DNA of 64,000 nt, taken from Acidobacteriaceae bacterium. Its GTDB lineage: Bacteria > Acidobacteriota > Terriglobia > Terriglobales > Acidobacteriaceae. A model generated the notes under the pieces. It searched no databases. It was not told where the DNA came from and saw only the letters and a program-made list of their open reading frames with translations. The stretch lies in assembly GCA_030041045.1 (NCBI GenBank), contig JASHOQ010000047.1, positions 149,852 to 213,851 on the forward strand, read 5' to 3'. The position numbers were made by a program, and so were the translations under genes. Position 1 is the first letter of the stretch; each line of letters begins with the position of its first letter. This document shows, one piece after another, positions 26,093 through 33,490 of this stretch.

Positions 26093-27067
26093 TCAGGCCA
26101 GCGCGTTGGGCGCGGGGAGAAAACTGCGATAGCAAACCACGCGCTCGCCGTCGAGCGGATCAGTGACGGGCAGCGCGAGAAACTGTGCCTTGAGCACAAT
26201 GCGCGATTGACCGATCTGATTCTTTCCGTTGAGCGGGAGGGTCGCTTCCTCGGCGCCGGTCATGGTTTGCAGACGCGGGTAGTAGAAGAAGATGCGCTCG
26301 CGCTGGCTGCCTTCGAGCAAGAAGAGCGCTGACCACTCCTGGTAGAAGCTGCCGCCCTCGCGATCGACGAAGCCGAGGAGCGCCTGCAGCTTTTCACCCG
26401 ACGCGGGCGCGCCGCCGGGCAGCGGCTCGGCGAGGGTGAGGCCGCTGCTCGACACCTGGGTGACGAAGCCGAGATTGAAGGTGATGCGGCGGATGTAGTT
26501 GACGTCAGTGAGTGCGGTGCGCACGTAAGCGCCGGAGATGGGCGAGCCCACGAAGCCGGTTTCACCCGTGTAGTCGATATCAAGGGCGACGAGGTTGCCC
26601 GGCGTGAATTTGGCGGCATCCGTGGGAACGAGCGCGATGGACGTGGCCGTAGAGCCGCTTTGCGGAACGACTGCAGCCGCGGCCTGCGCGCCATCTGCGG
26701 CCGGAGCTCCGCCGGTGGCGGGCGCGAGGAGATTCATGTGCTGCGAACCGGTGGCCAGCGCCATGGTGAGCTTTGTCCAACTCAGGAATTCGAGGCTCAC
26801 CTGCGCCTGGAGGGTCTCGCGCACCTGCTCGAGCGGCGCGGCGGGTATGCCGGTAAGGATGGGCGCGGTCTTGCTCAGCGGCTTGCGCGCGAAGTTCTGA
26901 ATCCAGCCCAGGCTGATCCAGGGCGAGGGCGGCGAATCGGGATTGAATGTGCCCTCCTCCGTGGGGTCGAAAAGCGCGGGCGTTTGCGCGGTGCGATTCA
27001 CGGGCGCAAAATACGCGCGCGCGCGGCGCGCCACAGGCGCAGGCGCCAAAAAGTAAGTGGATGCCAT
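26093..27067 (-). CDS. Putative phage tail tube/major tail protein
   Basis: 324 aa from ATG 27067 (AAGGA 8 nt upstream). The N-terminus is RRARAYFAPVNRTAQTPALF; the rest is beta-rich, with KFTPGNLVALDIDYTGETGF and YIRRITFNLGFVTQVSSS. Proteins of this size and composition, located between connector/completion genes and the hub, are commonly tail tube subunits. No diagnostic motif; the call comes from position and beta-rich character. Confidence 0.45.
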   Translation of the reverse strand: MASTYFLAPAPVARRARAYFAPVNRTAQTPALFDPTEEGTFNPDSPPSPWISLGWIQNFARKPLSKTAPILTGIPAAPLEQVRETLQAQVSLEFLSWTKLTMALATGSQHMNLLAPATGGAPAADGAQAAAAVVPQSGSTATSIALVPTDAAKFTPGNLVALDIDYTGETGFVGSPISGAYVRTALTDVNYIRRITFNLGFVTQVSSSGLTLAEPLPGGAPASGEKLQALLGFVDREGGSFYQEWSALFLLEGSQRERIFFYYPRLQTMTGAEEATLPLNGKNQIGQSRIVLKAQFLALPVTDPLDGERVVCYRSFLPAPNALA

Positions 27068-27183
27068 GAGTCGTCCTTCGTGAGGGACTAAGGGACTAGG
27101 GACTGAGGGACAAGAGAGCGAGTCAGCAAGTCAGCAGGTTAGCGAGTTAGCGTCCGCTGCGCGGACGTTCGCAGGTTGGCGAG
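27068..27183. repeat. Short tandem repeat tract (GGGACTAA-type then AGCAAGTCAGC-type)
   Basis: GTGAGGGACTAAGGGACTAG units followed by GAGCGAGTCAGCAAGTCAGC. It fills most of the gap between the tail tube-like gene and the next gene, and contains GTCCGCTGCGCGGAC, a perfect 6-bp-stem hairpin. Confidence 0.65.
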
Positions 27184-27216
27184 ATCGTCTTTCCTAACTC
27201 ACTCGCCGACTTGCTG

Positions 27217-27702
27217 CTATTCCCCCTGCTCCTGGTAGCTGAAGACGGTGACGCGGGCTGAGCGGCTGAGCTTGTCGCGCAGGACCACGATGGGCGCAAA
27301 GGCCGGCTCATCCCAGAAGACCTGCGTGAGCATAGCCGCGGGCGGCGTAGAAATGTAATTGAGCTTGGGCGTGCAGAAGGGCTCAATCATGGCGAGCACT
27401 TCTTCGTCCATCTCACTGAGGGCGCGGCCGCGATCGAGGCCCCCGAAGCTTTGCGTGCCGCAGGTCGAGTAGAGAATTTCGCATTCCTCGGCGGCCATGG
27501 TGGAGGCCAGGTCCATATCGCCAGCGAGGCCAAGCCAGCGCAGGATGAAGACGTCGTTGGGGAGCTGGCCGAACGGCGCTTCGGCTTCTTCGACAAGAAT
27601 GCCGGGCCGCACGGCGCCGCGGATAAGAATGGTGCGCTCGGGATTGATGGCCGTCAGCCTCGTGCGCAGCGCGATGTAGAAGGAGTCTTTGGCGTTTTGC
27701 AT
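27217..27702 (-). CDS. Phage tail completion/terminator-like protein
   Basis: 161 aa, beginning MQNAKDSFYIALRTRLTAIN. Mixed alpha/beta protein with no signal peptide, located between the head-tail connector genes and the tail tube-like gene, where phages encode tail terminator or completion proteins. No motif was recognised. A TCAGGGGTCAG tract starts right before the start codon, so there is no ribosome site. Confidence 0.45.
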   Translation of the reverse strand: MQNAKDSFYIALRTRLTAINPERTILIRGAVRPGILVEEAEAPFGQLPNDVFILRWLGLAGDMDLASTMAAEECEILYSTCGTQSFGGLDRGRALSEMDEEVLAMIEPFCTPKLNYISTPPAAMLTQVFWDEPAFAPIVVLRDKLSRSARVTVFSYQEQGE

Positions 27703-28186
27703 AAAACAGGGATCAGGGAACAGGGGTCAGGGGTCAGTGATCAGTGAACAGTGGTCAGAAATGCCGACCATGATGGTGCTGTTCCGGTTTCCCGCTATCC
27801 TTTCCGGATCGCAAGGTCGAAAGACGCCTGAAGGGTGAACATCAAGCGCGGCGTCTGTGCTTTGCGATCCTTAACTCTTGCTCGCAGTTCCTCGCGGCCG
27901 GTTGCCCACGCGGTGTGAGGGATGGTCGAGCGTCCCGCAGGGCTAAAGTGATTGCGTGCGAACCGGAGAGCGGGAAGTCGTGGCTCGGTTCCGTCGCCCC
28001 TCCGGGGCTCGCGAATTCATTTGCTTGCGCTTCCCAGAATTCCGTCCGCCGCGGCGGACTTCATCCTGGGCTATTTTCCTTCGCCCCTACGGGGCTCTCG
28101 ACAATCGGCACGGGTAACCCGCATCTGCGCCCTGCCCCTGCTCCGAATTCCCTATTCCCTTTTCCCTACTCCCTATTCACCGCTTT
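27703..28186. other. 484-nt intergenic region with repeats
   Basis: Holds a TCAGGGGTCAGTGATCAGTG tract (about 27710-27765) next to the downstream gene start, and a family A repeat at 27970-28099. The remainder has no gene-like frame. Such a gap is unusual inside a phage structural operon. Confidence 0.65.
27970..28099. repeat. Dispersed palindromic repeat, family A (copy 3)
   Basis: GCGGGAAGTCGTGGCTCGG, CCGTCGCCCCTCCGGGGCTC, the palindrome GTCCGCCGCGGCGGAC, ATCCTGGGCTATTTTCCTTC and GCCCCTACGGGGCT. Closely matches the copies at 22841 and 31200. Confidence 0.75.
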
Positions 28187-28621
28187 TCACACCGCCTGCT
28201 GCACGGCCTGGCGCAACAGGAGCCGGTAAAGATAGACGCGGCCGAAGGCTTCATTGGCGGCGATGGACTCAATCAGATAGTCCTGGCAGGCGACCGTGAC
28301 GGCGAGGGTCATGGAGAAGAGCGACTCCGCGGAGGCGAGATTCATGGCGCGGACCTGCTGCTCCACGCTGGTGGCCGAGACCAGGAGCTCCCATCTCGAT
28401 TCGCCGCCCTCCTTCCACGTCGGAGCCAACTTGCGCATCAGCGCCGGACTGACGGGCACCTCAGCAAAGGTGGTGGCCACCAGACCCACTTCGGACTGCG
28501 CGGTGTCAGTATTGGCGCCGGTCACGCGGAACAGAGCCGTGGTTCCGTTCACGCTGCGCAGCAGTGCGTCGGCCAGCATCTGCGGCGCGCCGGTCGGGTT
28601 GCGCGAAGCCGTATCGCTCAT
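28187..28621 (-). CDS. Phage structural protein, unknown (connector/completion position)
   Basis: 144 aa from ATG 28621 (GGAG 9 nt upstream). Begins MSDTASRNPTGAPQMLADAL; the second half is helical (VEQQVRAMNLASAESLF; RVYLYRLLLRQAVQQAV). It is 18 nt after the head-tail connector gene, the only tight spacing in the locus besides the protease-portal junction, so these two keep an operon-like arrangement. Function unknown. Confidence 0.45.
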   Translation of the reverse strand: MSDTASRNPTGAPQMLADALLRSVNGTTALFRVTGANTDTAQSEVGLVATTFAEVPVSPALMRKLAPTWKEGGESRWELLVSATSVEQQVRAMNLASAESLFSMTLAVTVACQDYLIESIAANEAFGRVYLYRLLLRQAVQQAV

Positions 28622-28639
28622 AGACCACTCCGCATGGGC

Positions 28640-29263
28640 TCACCCCAGCCTGCTGGCCACGTACGGATTCAGCCAGGTTTGCACCGTCTCATCGATCAGC
28701 GAGCTCGAGAAGTATTGCATCTGCATGGTGTCGATTTTGGTCTTGCTGGCGTTGAGCGCCGGCGTGGATTGGGCGTTGCGCACGATCTGCGCGCAGGCCG
28801 ACATGACGTCATTGCCGATGGTCGCGAGGCCCGCGGTGTAGGTGACCATGACCTCGTTGTAAGGCAGGCCGAGAATGTTGTAAGGCAGCGTCAACTCGCC
28901 GGTGCAGGGGTCGTAGTCCACCGTGGTGGTGTCAATCGCGGTCCACTGCCCGGGCAGAGAAAATGCCAGGGCGATTTCGAGCATGGGGACGTCTGGAAGC
29001 TCTCCGCGGCGAGGCCGAGCGTAACGGCCCTCCATGCTTACGAGAGGCGAAGTGGCCGGGGCGAGCGGCGCGAGCGGCAGGTAGCTCAGAAGCACGGTCT
29101 GCGCTCCGGCGGTGACGCGCAGACGCTCAGTGTATTGAATAACGTTGAGGTCCGGACGCCGGCAGTAGCTGTTGATCAAAGCCGTGGCGGCGGTAATCCA
29201 GTCTGCCGAGGTGCCGGCAGGCAATCCGAAGTTGGCGTAGTCCGATGGCTCGAGATAGGCCAT
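28640..29263 (-). CDS. Phage head-tail connector-like protein
   Basis: 207 aa. N-terminal YLEPSDYANFGLPAGTSADW and ITAATALINSYCRRPDLN match the helical start of gp6/gp15-type connector proteins (a short helical domain listing residues that define an adaptor ring). The middle contains VDYDPCTGELTLPYN and VTYTAGLATIGNDVMSACAQ, a text common in these adaptors. AAAGGA lies about 8 nt before the ATG. It directly follows the capsid gene in order, as expected. Confidence 0.65.
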   Translation of the reverse strand: MAYLEPSDYANFGLPAGTSADWITAATALINSYCRRPDLNVIQYTERLRVTAGAQTVLLSYLPLAPLAPATSPLVSMEGRYARPRRGELPDVPMLEIALAFSLPGQWTAIDTTTVDYDPCTGELTLPYNILGLPYNEVMVTYTAGLATIGNDVMSACAQIVRNAQSTPALNASKTKIDTMQMQYFSSSLIDETVQTWLNPYVASRLG

Positions 29264-29277
29264 ACCGATCCTTTCTG

Positions 29278-29308
29278 CAGTGATCAGTGTTCAGTGAACA
29301 GTGATCAG
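29278..29308. repeat. Short tandem repeat tract (CAGTGATCAGTGTT units)
   Basis: CAGTGATCAGTGTTCAGTGA repeated at 7-8 nt periodicity immediately upstream of the connector gene ribosome site. Same family as the tract at 23272. Confidence 0.6.
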
Positions 29309-29426
29309 TGCGAAGCCCCCGGGAGCGGTGTACGCTCTTGTTCCCGAGCACCACATCCTGGAACGAATCACCGATTCCTGTTCAATGAGTAGAGCTGGTT
29401 GCATGAAAGGCCCGGCCGAAGGAGGT

Positions 29427-29500
29427 CATCCCTCAGCGGCTAAAGCCCCAGTGTTTATGCGGGCTCCGGCGGCACGGCTGAAGCCGTGCCCTTCCAAGAC
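29427..29500. repeat. Dispersed palindromic repeat, family C (copy 2)
   Basis: TCATCCCTCAGCGGCTAAAG, then CCCCAGTGTTTATGCGGG and GGCACGGCTGAAGCCGTGCC, a perfect hairpin with 8-bp arms. Lies between the connector and capsid genes. Confidence 0.65.
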
Positions 29501-29531
29501 CAAATGCATGCAACCAGATCCACGGCCTGTC

Positions 29532-30500
29532 TCAACGATCGACGAGGACCTGGTAGTGGGCGTAGCTGGCGCCTTTGACCACGACCGCGCCAAACTTGAC
29601 GGCGACGTACTGGTAGGTCATGGCATTGGGCAGGCCAAGCTGGAAGATGCGCGGGGTGGGATCGCCGAGCCAGTGATACTCGATCAGGTCCTCGGTGACG
29701 ATGTAGGCGGGCAGAACCGCAGATCCGGACCCCGGCGTGCCTGTGTAAGGGAGGCTCCAGTCGGGAATGAGCGGCAAGTCGCCGGCCTGGGTGGAGAGCA
29801 TCTTCACGGTGAAGCCGGCGGTGATCTGCGCGGTGTTGAGCACCACGTTGTAGTCGGAGACCATCTCCTGGTCAATGAGATCGAGGAGCACGGGATTGCC
29901 GTAGATGGCCGTCGGCCGCACGCGATAACCGGAGTTGGCGACCATTTCGGCAATCGTGGTCTTGATGGTCTGGACGATCTTCATCGAAGTGCTGACGGTG
30001 ACGGTGTTGCCGCCGCCGGCAATCTGTGCGGTGACGCCCATGTACTGCGTGGTGGTGGGCGAGCTCAAGCTGGTGTCGTTGCCGTTCCACAGCGCCGCAT
30101 CGTGGGTGACCATGACGCCGCTCACGGTGTCGACCAGGTCCTTGGCCTGCAGGTACGCGAACTGCTGCTGCTGATTGCCGAGCTCGATGTCGAAGAGGTT
30201 GTAGTTGATCTGCGCGACGATGGCCTTGAGAGGCACGCTCAGCTCAACGCGTGTGGGGCTGACCACGGGCGGTGCGATGCTGCGCGGGTTGACGAAGCCG
30301 GCCGTGCCCGGATTGGGGATGGCCGACTCCTGGAAGAAGCGCGACGGATGGCCGGTGGCCGGGACCTGCTTGATGCGCTGGCCGAAAGGGCTTGAGCGGC
30401 GGCAGATGTCGAAGATCTCCGTCTGGTAGAGAGGAACTTCAATGGCGCCCGGCCCGATATAGTCCGCCGCCGCGTGAATGTCAGTAAACGATGCGTTCAT
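29532..30500 (-). CDS. Phage major capsid protein (HK97 fold, probable)
   Basis: 322 aa with GGAG 7 nt before the ATG. Text such as YQTEIFDICRRSSPFGQRIK, RVELSVPLKAIVAQINYNLF, DLVDTVSGVMVTHDAALWNG and the late GDPTPRIFQLGLPNAMTYQY fits the N-arm, E-loop and P-domain regions of HK97-type capsid proteins. It follows the scaffold-like gene and precedes the connector, the normal location. Frame is intact throughout, so the protein could still be made. Confidence 0.7.
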   Translation of the reverse strand: MNASFTDIHAAADYIGPGAIEVPLYQTEIFDICRRSSPFGQRIKQVPATGHPSRFFQESAIPNPGTAGFVNPRSIAPPVVSPTRVELSVPLKAIVAQINYNLFDIELGNQQQQFAYLQAKDLVDTVSGVMVTHDAALWNGNDTSLSSPTTTQYMGVTAQIAGGGNTVTVSTSMKIVQTIKTTIAEMVANSGYRVRPTAIYGNPVLLDLIDQEMVSDYNVVLNTAQITAGFTVKMLSTQAGDLPLIPDWSLPYTGTPGSGSAVLPAYIVTEDLIEYHWLGDPTPRIFQLGLPNAMTYQYVAVKFGAVVVKGASYAHYQVLVDR

Positions 30501-30514
30501 GGGATTCTCCGCGA

Positions 30515-30610
30515 ATCAGGTTTCAGGTGTCAGGTTTCAGGTGTCAGGGTTCAGCGGTCATAGGGCGGGAGCCAATGGAAGTCTGATCCCTGATCCCTGA
30601 AACCTGATCC
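30515..30610. repeat. Short tandem repeat tract (TTTCAGGTGTCAGG units)
   Basis: Two blocks, AGGTTTCAGGTGTCAGGTTT and the opposite-phase TGATCCCTGATCCCTGAAAC, filling the gap between capsid and scaffold-like genes. The blocks are partly inverted, so they can pair. Confidence 0.65.
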
Positions 30611-30616
30611 CTGCAT

Positions 30617-31018
30617 TTACGCGATGGTGCCTGCGCGCAGGAGCTGGCTTTTGACGGCGATGCGTTGTTCCAGACTCAGCCCGGAGAGCGCGGCGTCAAG
30701 GGTGCGCACGTCTACCGGTCCCTCGCCGATGCCGTGCTTGGCCAGCATGGCGGTGGTGGAGGCGGGCAGGGTACGGCGCAGTGGGTTGAGCGCAGTGTGC
30801 GCGGAGGCGGCTTTCATTTCGGCCAGCTCGCGCTCCGCGGCCGCGAGCTTTTCCGCCAGTTCGGATTCGCGGCGGGACTGCTCCACAGTTGCAGAGATTC
30901 GTTCCACCTGGCCGGAGAGCGCGCTGGCCGCGGCGGCGCGTTCCTCAAGCGAGGTCAATACCTTTTCGAGCAGGGTGGTCGCGGCTTCCAGCCGTTCTAC
31001 CAGATCGTTGTTTTCCAT
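30617..31018 (-). CDS. Phage scaffold-like coiled-coil protein
   Basis: 133 aa from ATG 31018, with AAAGGAA upstream; an earlier in-frame start lacks this. The first 80 residues are a long acidic/basic coiled coil (ENNDLVERLEAATTLLEKVL; SRRESELAEKLAAAERELAE), then a short C-terminal helical domain. Size, coiled-coil content and position between protease and capsid genes fit a scaffolding protein. No sequence motif proves it. Confidence 0.55.
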   Translation of the reverse strand: MENNDLVERLEAATTLLEKVLTSLEERAAAASALSGQVERISATVEQSRRESELAEKLAAAERELAEMKAASAHTALNPLRRTLPASTTAMLAKHGIGEGPVDVRTLDAALSGLSLEQRIAVKSQLLRAGTIA

Positions 31019-31375
31019 GCGATTCCTTTCCTTTTGCTGAATTTCGCCAAAACTTGCGGTGCGCAAACAAAAAAGCTCCGCAGAGCGGAGCCGTAGCCAT
31101 GCGTTTGTCCGTCGCTGTCTCCAGAGAGTGTTGTGTCAACGGCCAGAGGCGGCGGAGGAACTTCCTTCAGCGCTGCAGCGACTGCGTGAAAACTCGGAGT
31201 GCGGGAAGTCGCGGCACGGTTCCTTCGCCCCTCCCGGGGCTGGCGATTTCTTTTTGCCCGCTGTACCCAGGATTGCGTATGTCGTCCGCTGGCGCGGACA
31301 ACATACTTTATCCTGGGCTATTTTCCTGCGCCCCTCCGGGGCTCCCTTTCACAAAGTCATTGCGGCGTCGCGTAG
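31019..31375. other. 357-nt intergenic region with a family A repeat
   Basis: Occupied mostly by the family A element at 31200-31346. No other gene-like frame. The scaffold ribosome site is at its left edge. Confidence 0.6.
31200..31346. repeat. Dispersed palindromic repeat, family A (copy 4)
   Basis: GCGGGAAGTCGCGGCACGG, CTTCGCCCCTCCCGGGGCT, CCCAGGATTGCGTATG, GTCCGCTGGCGCGGAC, CATACTTTATCCTGGGCTA and GCGCCCCTCCGGGGC. CCCAGGAT/ATCCTGGG, GTATG/CATAC and GTCCGC/GCGGAC are nested arms of one long hairpin flanked by two CCCC/GGGG hairpins. Confidence 0.75.
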
Positions 31376-31876
31376 CTAACTCGCCATGCGGAAGCTGGTG
31401 GCGCGATAGGCGGCCTTTTCGCGGAGCAGAATCGCGGCCCCGGTGAAGGTGACGCGGGTCAGTTTCCACACGTCGGCGCGCATGTCCTCGACGCGCGCGT
31501 CGGCAAGCTCGTAGCTCATGCCCATGGTCTCCGGCTCGTGCGCCTGGATAGCATCGGCAACATCGGGAAAATCGCGCGCAAACAGGTAGCCGCGCACCAT
31601 GAGGCGCATGCCAAGCAGATCGGCATCGGTCAGGATGCCGATCTTGCGCCGCGCGTCGTGGCCGTCCCATCCCGGCCGGTAATCGACGGCCATGCCCAGC
31701 AGCGACGGCAGGGCCTTCTCCGCGGCGTCGCGCGTCAACAACACGCGATGGCCGCGTGCGCCGGCGGGGGCTTTGTCGCTGGCCGTGTTCACCACCGTCA
31801 GCACTCCGTCGAAAGGCACCCGGTTGGGGTGACCTTCCACATGAGGAATCTTTACCGCCATGGCTTCCAATCGCAT
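31376..31876 (-). CDS. Putative phage prohead protease
   Basis: 166 aa from ATG 31876 (GGAG 9 nt upstream). It has AVDYRPGWDGHDARRKIGIL, MGMSYELADARVEDM and WKLTRVTFTGAAILLREKAA; the H-containing first motif and the later SYEL..T..AI block resemble phage capsid maturation protease layouts (His then Ser). It sits between portal and scaffold, the canonical place. Catalytic residues cannot be assigned with certainty. Confidence 0.5.
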   Translation of the reverse strand: MRLEAMAVKIPHVEGHPNRVPFDGVLTVVNTASDKAPAGARGHRVLLTRDAAEKALPSLLGMAVDYRPGWDGHDARRKIGILTDADLLGMRLMVRGYLFARDFPDVADAIQAHEPETMGMSYELADARVEDMRADVWKLTRVTFTGAAILLREKAAYRATSFRMAS

Positions 31877-31891
31877 GTGCTCGCTCCGCTC

Positions 31892-31960
31892 GCAAGGGTT
31901 CAGGTTCAGGGGTCAGATCGCGGGCTGCAACTGACCCCTTACCCCTGATCCCTGACATCT
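31892..31960. repeat. Short tandem repeat tract invading the 3' end of the portal gene
   Basis: GGTTCAGGTTCAGGGGTCAG and the inverted CTGATCCCTGACATC. Its right part encodes the last portal residues (VRDQG) and supplies the TAA stop at 31939. Confidence 0.65.
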
Positions 31961-33258
31961 GTTTCCAGCGGGCTCAATCCACGCATGGCCCGCACCTCGT
32001 TTACCGTGAGCACGCCGGCCTGAAGCAACTGCACTTGGACCGTGAGTTCCGTCATCTCGTCGCGTGCATTCAGCTCGTTGAAGACAAATTCGAATTCGCG
32101 CCAGCCGATGCATTTGCCGAAAAGATCGCGGCTGATGTGATGGGCCAGCAGCATGGCAAGGGGCGAGATGGCGCCGCGAAAGGCTTCGTCGGCCATCTCC
32201 GAGGCCGTCGACTGGTTGACGTCGTTTTCCAGGCCCAGCATCAATGGCGGCAGCCCGAAGGCGTTCGCCACCATGCGAATGAGGAATTCCTGCCAGGCAA
32301 GGCGCAGGTCGGCATCCGTGCCCTGCGCAAAGCGGAGCACCTCGGGCTTTTGCTCGGTGGAGAGCACGGGCACGCGGCCGGTGCCTTCAATTTCGTCCTG
32401 CCACCAGCGAATCAGGCGGTCGTGCTGCGCCGGCGTGGCCTCATTGAGCCAGAGAGCATATTGGGCGACGGAATTGGCCGCCAGCTTGCCGGCAAAACGA
32501 TGCGCGCTCAGGAACTGGTTGACGGTTTCGAAGGCAACTTCAAGGGGACCCAGGCCGAAGGGCGTGAAGCTGCGCGGGTTCATGCGGATGTACATGAGCT
32601 GATCGTCGCGCAATTCGATGGCGTTCGAGTCAAGCTGGCCGGCCACGGCCTGCGCATAGCGCGGCGAATCTTCCTGGCCGTCCCAGCGGGCGTTGATGCG
32701 GATCGACGCACCGTCGACAGGCCACAGCATGGCTGGCTGCTCCGGGTCGCCCGTCGGCTCCATCTCGATGGCTCCGAATCCGCCCGTGAGTGCGTCTTCC
32801 ATGGCCTGCTCCATGAGTGTGCGAAAACTGTCTGCGGGATTAGGCTCCTCGAGCGTGCGCCGCAGGGCGCGCAGTTTGCGGTCGGCAAAGGCGACGTCTT
32901 CCGCATCGACGCCACGGCGGATGCGCACCTGCCAGTCCATGGCGGCGATGCGATCCTTGATGACGTTGATGGCGCGGCGCACCAGGGGCGTCTCCGCAAA
33001 GCGCCGCAGGTTCACGGGTGTGGGCTTGGGCAGATGGCGGCCGGGAAAATGCAGCGGGCTTACGATCGAGGGCAGAGCCAGGGTTCGGCGCATGGCCTCG
33101 GCCTCGGCGGCAAATTCCGCGCGCGGCACCTGACCCGCGGGCGCGGAATGCCCATGGCCGCGGGCGTGGCGCCAGATCTGCCGCAATTGCTCTCCTACCT
33201 TCACGCGCACCTTCCCTGCTGGAGCCGAAAGAAAAAGGGCACAGCCCTTGCGGACCAT
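31939..33258 (-). CDS. Phage portal protein (HK97 type)
   Basis: 439 aa from ATG 33258. Portal features: PVNLRRFAETPLVRRAINVI, KDRIAAMDWQVRIRRG, SFRTLMEQAMEDALTGGFGA, YIRMNPRSFTPFGLGPLEVA, and EFLIRMVANAFGLPPLMLGL followed by NQSTASEMADEAFRGAISPL. The portal forms the dodecameric ring through which DNA enters the capsid. The start is uncertain: the frame is open to 33375, and GTG 33204 (AGGGAAGG upstream) or ATG 33096 are alternatives. No terminase gene precedes it; the next gene to the right is a divergent host peptidase. Its last codons come from a repeat tract. Confidence 0.75.
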   Translation of the reverse strand: MVRKGCALFLSAPAGKVRVKVGEQLRQIWRHARGHGHSAPAGQVPRAEFAAEAEAMRRTLALPSIVSPLHFPGRHLPKPTPVNLRRFAETPLVRRAINVIKDRIAAMDWQVRIRRGVDAEDVAFADRKLRALRRTLEEPNPADSFRTLMEQAMEDALTGGFGAIEMEPTGDPEQPAMLWPVDGASIRINARWDGQEDSPRYAQAVAGQLDSNAIELRDDQLMYIRMNPRSFTPFGLGPLEVAFETVNQFLSAHRFAGKLAANSVAQYALWLNEATPAQHDRLIRWWQDEIEGTGRVPVLSTEQKPEVLRFAQGTDADLRLAWQEFLIRMVANAFGLPPLMLGLENDVNQSTASEMADEAFRGAISPLAMLLAHHISRDLFGKCIGWREFEFVFNELNARDEMTELTVQVQLLQAGVLTVNEVRAMRGLSPLETDVRDQG

Positions 33259-33478
33259 GCCCCGTTTTCCCGCGGCCGCTTGTCGCGACCGCTTCAATCT
33301 CTCAACAAAATCGATCGTAGCGCGAACCGGGGAAATTATCTGCAAATCGTCGCGAAAAAATTGTGCGGCGAACAAAAGCTTGTTTGTATTGGCTCGAGAA
33401 GCTCGGGCCGGCGCTCTCTCGCAATGGCCGATAGGTTGACTCGCGGATCTGCGATCCCACTTTTTTCACTTTGGCTGC

Positions 33479-33484
33479 TACTAT
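33479..33484 (+). promoter_or_regulatory. Candidate -10 (TACTAT) for a leaderless peptidase transcript
   Basis: TACTAT, then CTCTGC, then the ATG at 33491: the same 6-nt spacing as purE. No Shine-Dalgarno sequence. Confidence 0.45.
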
Positions 33485-33490
33485 CTCTGC

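Larger units (their letters stand above)
23044..33258 (-). mobile_element. Phage-derived head-tail gene cluster (remnant or domesticated)
   Basis: Ten minus-strand genes follow tailed-phage order: portal, protease, scaffold-like, major capsid, head-tail connector, two small completion/terminator-like proteins, tail tube-like, hub/fibre and XhlA-like. Terminase, tape measure, integrase, replication and a recognisable endolysin are absent. Gaps between genes reach 484 nt and contain four families of host-type repeats, unlike a functional phage. Composition looks like the host. It is either a decayed prophage or a domesticated particle/gene-transfer locus with missing parts elsewhere. Confidence 0.7.
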
